From: Pseudonocardia sp. TRM90224
GTDB taxonomy: Bacteria; Actinomycetota; Actinomycetes; Mycobacteriales; Pseudonocardiaceae
Length of the DNA stretch: 64,000 bases
Direction: 5' to 3'
Assembly (NCBI RefSeq): GCF_021245725.1
Contig: NZ_JAJGSX010000006.1
Span: 372,001-436,000 of the forward strand
In this document: in pieces, positions 58,401-61,400 of the stretch
How positions within the stretch are numbered: position 1 is the stretch's first letter
Layout: every line of letters begins with the position of its first letter
Position numbers and translations under genes: made by a program
The notes under the pieces: model-generated
What the model saw: the letters and a program-made list of their open reading frames with translations, nothing else
Database searches by the model: none
What the model was told of the DNA's origin: nothing

Positions 58401-61400
58401 CGGTGAGCAGGGCGTCCTCCTGCCGCGGTTCGGCAGGCCGGTCGTCGGCGAGTCGGCGACGCTCACGGTGTACTTCGCCGCTTTGCCCGACCGGGCGGAG
58501 CTGAGCGGGATGCTCGCCGAGCTGGTCGCAGCCGGTCTGGTGGTCGTCGACCGGACACCGGCCGGTCGGGTCGTGCGGCTCGCGCCGATGCTCGACGCGC
58601 TGCTCGCCGAGGCCCCGTTCGGCTTCGTCGCCGCGCTGCTGCGCGACCCGGCCGGCGTGCTGGGCGATCCGAAACTCGGGCAGCGCTCGGCGCCGCAGCT
58701 GGCCGCCGTGCTGCGGGCCGGGCTGCGCGACGCGGTGCTGGTCGGCACGGCGGCGGGCCGACGCACGGCACTGCTGCCCGTCGTGGTGCGCCGCGGCGAC
58801 CGGGCGACGCTCTGGAACCTGTTCGCACCGGCGCGCACGGCCTCCGTCGGGATCGAGGGCATCCGGCAGGAGCTGCAGACGCTGCGCACGCAGTCCCGCG
58901 CGGCCGGGCGGATGGCGCAGCTGGCGCCCGGCCGGTTCGCGGCCGGCCTGCGGCTCTCGGCCCTGCTGGACGACCTGCGCGGCGGCTCGGTGCGCCGCCG
59001 CATCGCCGCGACGGTGCGCGTCGGCCCCGCCGCGGTCGGGGTGCTGCGGGCGTACCTGCGCTCCTCGGCGGCGGCCCGGAAGCTGCCGGCCGACCTCCGC
59101 GCGCCGGGTGTGCACGTGCGGGCCGAGCTGTTCCAGCGGATCCGGACCACGCAGCGGGAGCTGGCCGCCGCGCAGGGCGAGGAGCGGGCTGCGGCGAGCC
59201 ACGGCACGGCCGTCGCGGCGCTGGTCGGGTTCCACGGCAAGGACGTCGAGACCGTCCGGGACTGGGCGATCCTGAAGTGGAAGATGTTCCTGGCGCCGCT
59301 GGCCGGGCTCGCCGGCGCGCTGCCCGGCCAGGTCGCGGGCGCGCACTCCAACGCCACGGGGGCGTTCGCAAAGCACTACGGGCAGGACGACCCCAGCTGG
59401 ATCACCCAGCAGGGCGCGGCCGGCACGACGGTCACCTCGGCGGCCGGGCTCGGCGTCGCGGCGCTGGGCGACCGGCTGATCAAGAACATGATCGTGATCG
59501 TCGGGTTGGGCATCGGCGGCGCGATCGGGCTCGCGATGATCGGGCTGGTGCCCTCCCCGCCGCTGTTCCTGCCTGCGGTGATCCTCGCCGGCGTGATGGG
59601 GCTGGGCGGCGGGCTGATCCGCGGTCGGATGGACACCTACCACCCGGTCGCCGCGGAGCTCAAGGACTCCCGCGACTCCGGGTACGAGACGGCCTTCCGG
59701 GCGACGCAGCTGTTCATGCCGCTCGGGATCACCCAGGGGGTGAGCATCGTCGGCGTCGGTCCGACGATGGTGGTCCTCTCCGCGGTGACCCTGCTGGTGA
59801 CAGCTGCCGTGTTCGTCCTGCTGCGCGGCGAGAACCCCGACGCCCAGCCGCGCGCGCCGCCGAACGTCGGCGCCGCGCTGCGCGGAATGCTCCGCCAGGT
59901 CGCCGGCACCCCGCGCGGGGTGGCGCGATGGCTGCTGTCGATCCCGCTGCTCACCATGCTGACCGGCCTCTACGCGACGGCGCTCGGCGCCGCGCTCGTC
60001 GACCAGGTCGTCCGGATCGCCGGCCCGACGATGAGCCCCGGCGCGATCGCGGTCGCCGTCAGCGCGCTGCTGCTCGTCCGTGGCGCGGCGACGATGACGG
60101 TGTCGAAGGCGTGGGTCCCGCTGAAGAAGCTGCTGGGCAGCCGTGGCGCGATCGGCCGGCTGTTCGGGCGCGACACCGTCGTCGGGCCGGTGCGCGAGTC
60201 GCGCGTGCTCGTCGCGGTGGCGCTGCTCCCGGCCGTGCTGCTGGTGCCTGCGGGCATGTTCGCGCTGGTGCCGAACGTGGTGACGTTCGGTGCGCTGTTC
60301 ACCATCGGCTCGGTCGTCTCGGCCTGGGCGCGGATGCCGGTGAACCGGTGGATGGAAGGGGCCACCGGGGCGTCGCTCAACAACACCGCGAAGGCGCTGA
60401 GCATCGCGGTGGGCGCGGCGCTCAGCTCCGCCGTGCTGGGCGGCTTCGCCACCGAGATCGAGCGGCAGGTGGCCGTCGGCGGCGACTACGGCGCGGTCGT
60501 CACCGCGGCGACGACGACGATCGCGGCGCTGACCGTGCCGATCGTCGTCGTCCCGCTGCTCGTCGCGATCGCGGTGGCCCGGCTGCGGGTCGGGACGCTC
60601 GACGACCTGAAGGCAGCGCTGACCGCGGCCGACGCGACCGAGAAGCAGGTCAAGTCGATCGCCAAGAAGCTCGCCGACCACGGGCTGCGTGATGTCGGGT
60701 CGGCGCACGCTCTGTTCCTGTCCGACAGCTGGCGGCCGCGCCTCCTCACCGAGTGGCGGCTCGCCGCCCGCGCTGATCGGCAGCGTGAGATCACGCTGAA
60801 CCCCGCCGAGAGAGTGGTGCTGCGCGCAGCGCTGCGGACGTTCGACCCGCCGGCGCGGCCATCGGCTCTCGGCCGGTTCGGGCAGCTGCTCGGCCGGTTC
60901 GGGCAACTGCTCGTCCGGTTCGGGCAGCGCCTCGTGCGGGGTGTGGTCGGCTGGCGCCGGATCGCGCGTATCGGTGCCACGACGCTGCTCCTGTCGCTGC
61001 TCATGACCGGCAGGGCGCACGCTGCCGTGCCCGGCGGCGGGGACGGCGGGGGCAGCTTCCTCGACACGCTGCTCGCGGTGCTCACCAGCCCGGTGCTGGG
61101 CCACGTCGTGACGGGTACCTCGGCCGCGGCGGTGATCGGGTTGGCACTGCTGTCGCTGCGGCCCCGTGGCCCGCCGCTGGTGCAGCGCCTGCGCGGGACG
61201 TTGCGCGCGTGGCGGGCCGGCGTGGCGTCGGCACTGCGGACGGCCGTGACCGGCCAGCACCCCGCGATCACGGCTGCGCGGGCGAGCACCGCGGTGGTCG
61301 TCGCGAAGCCGCGGCGCTCGTTCAGCGTCGAGGCCGAGCGGCGGCTGTACGCGCCGGGCGTGGCGGAGTGGCTGCAGACCGAGGTGTGGCCGTTGATCCA

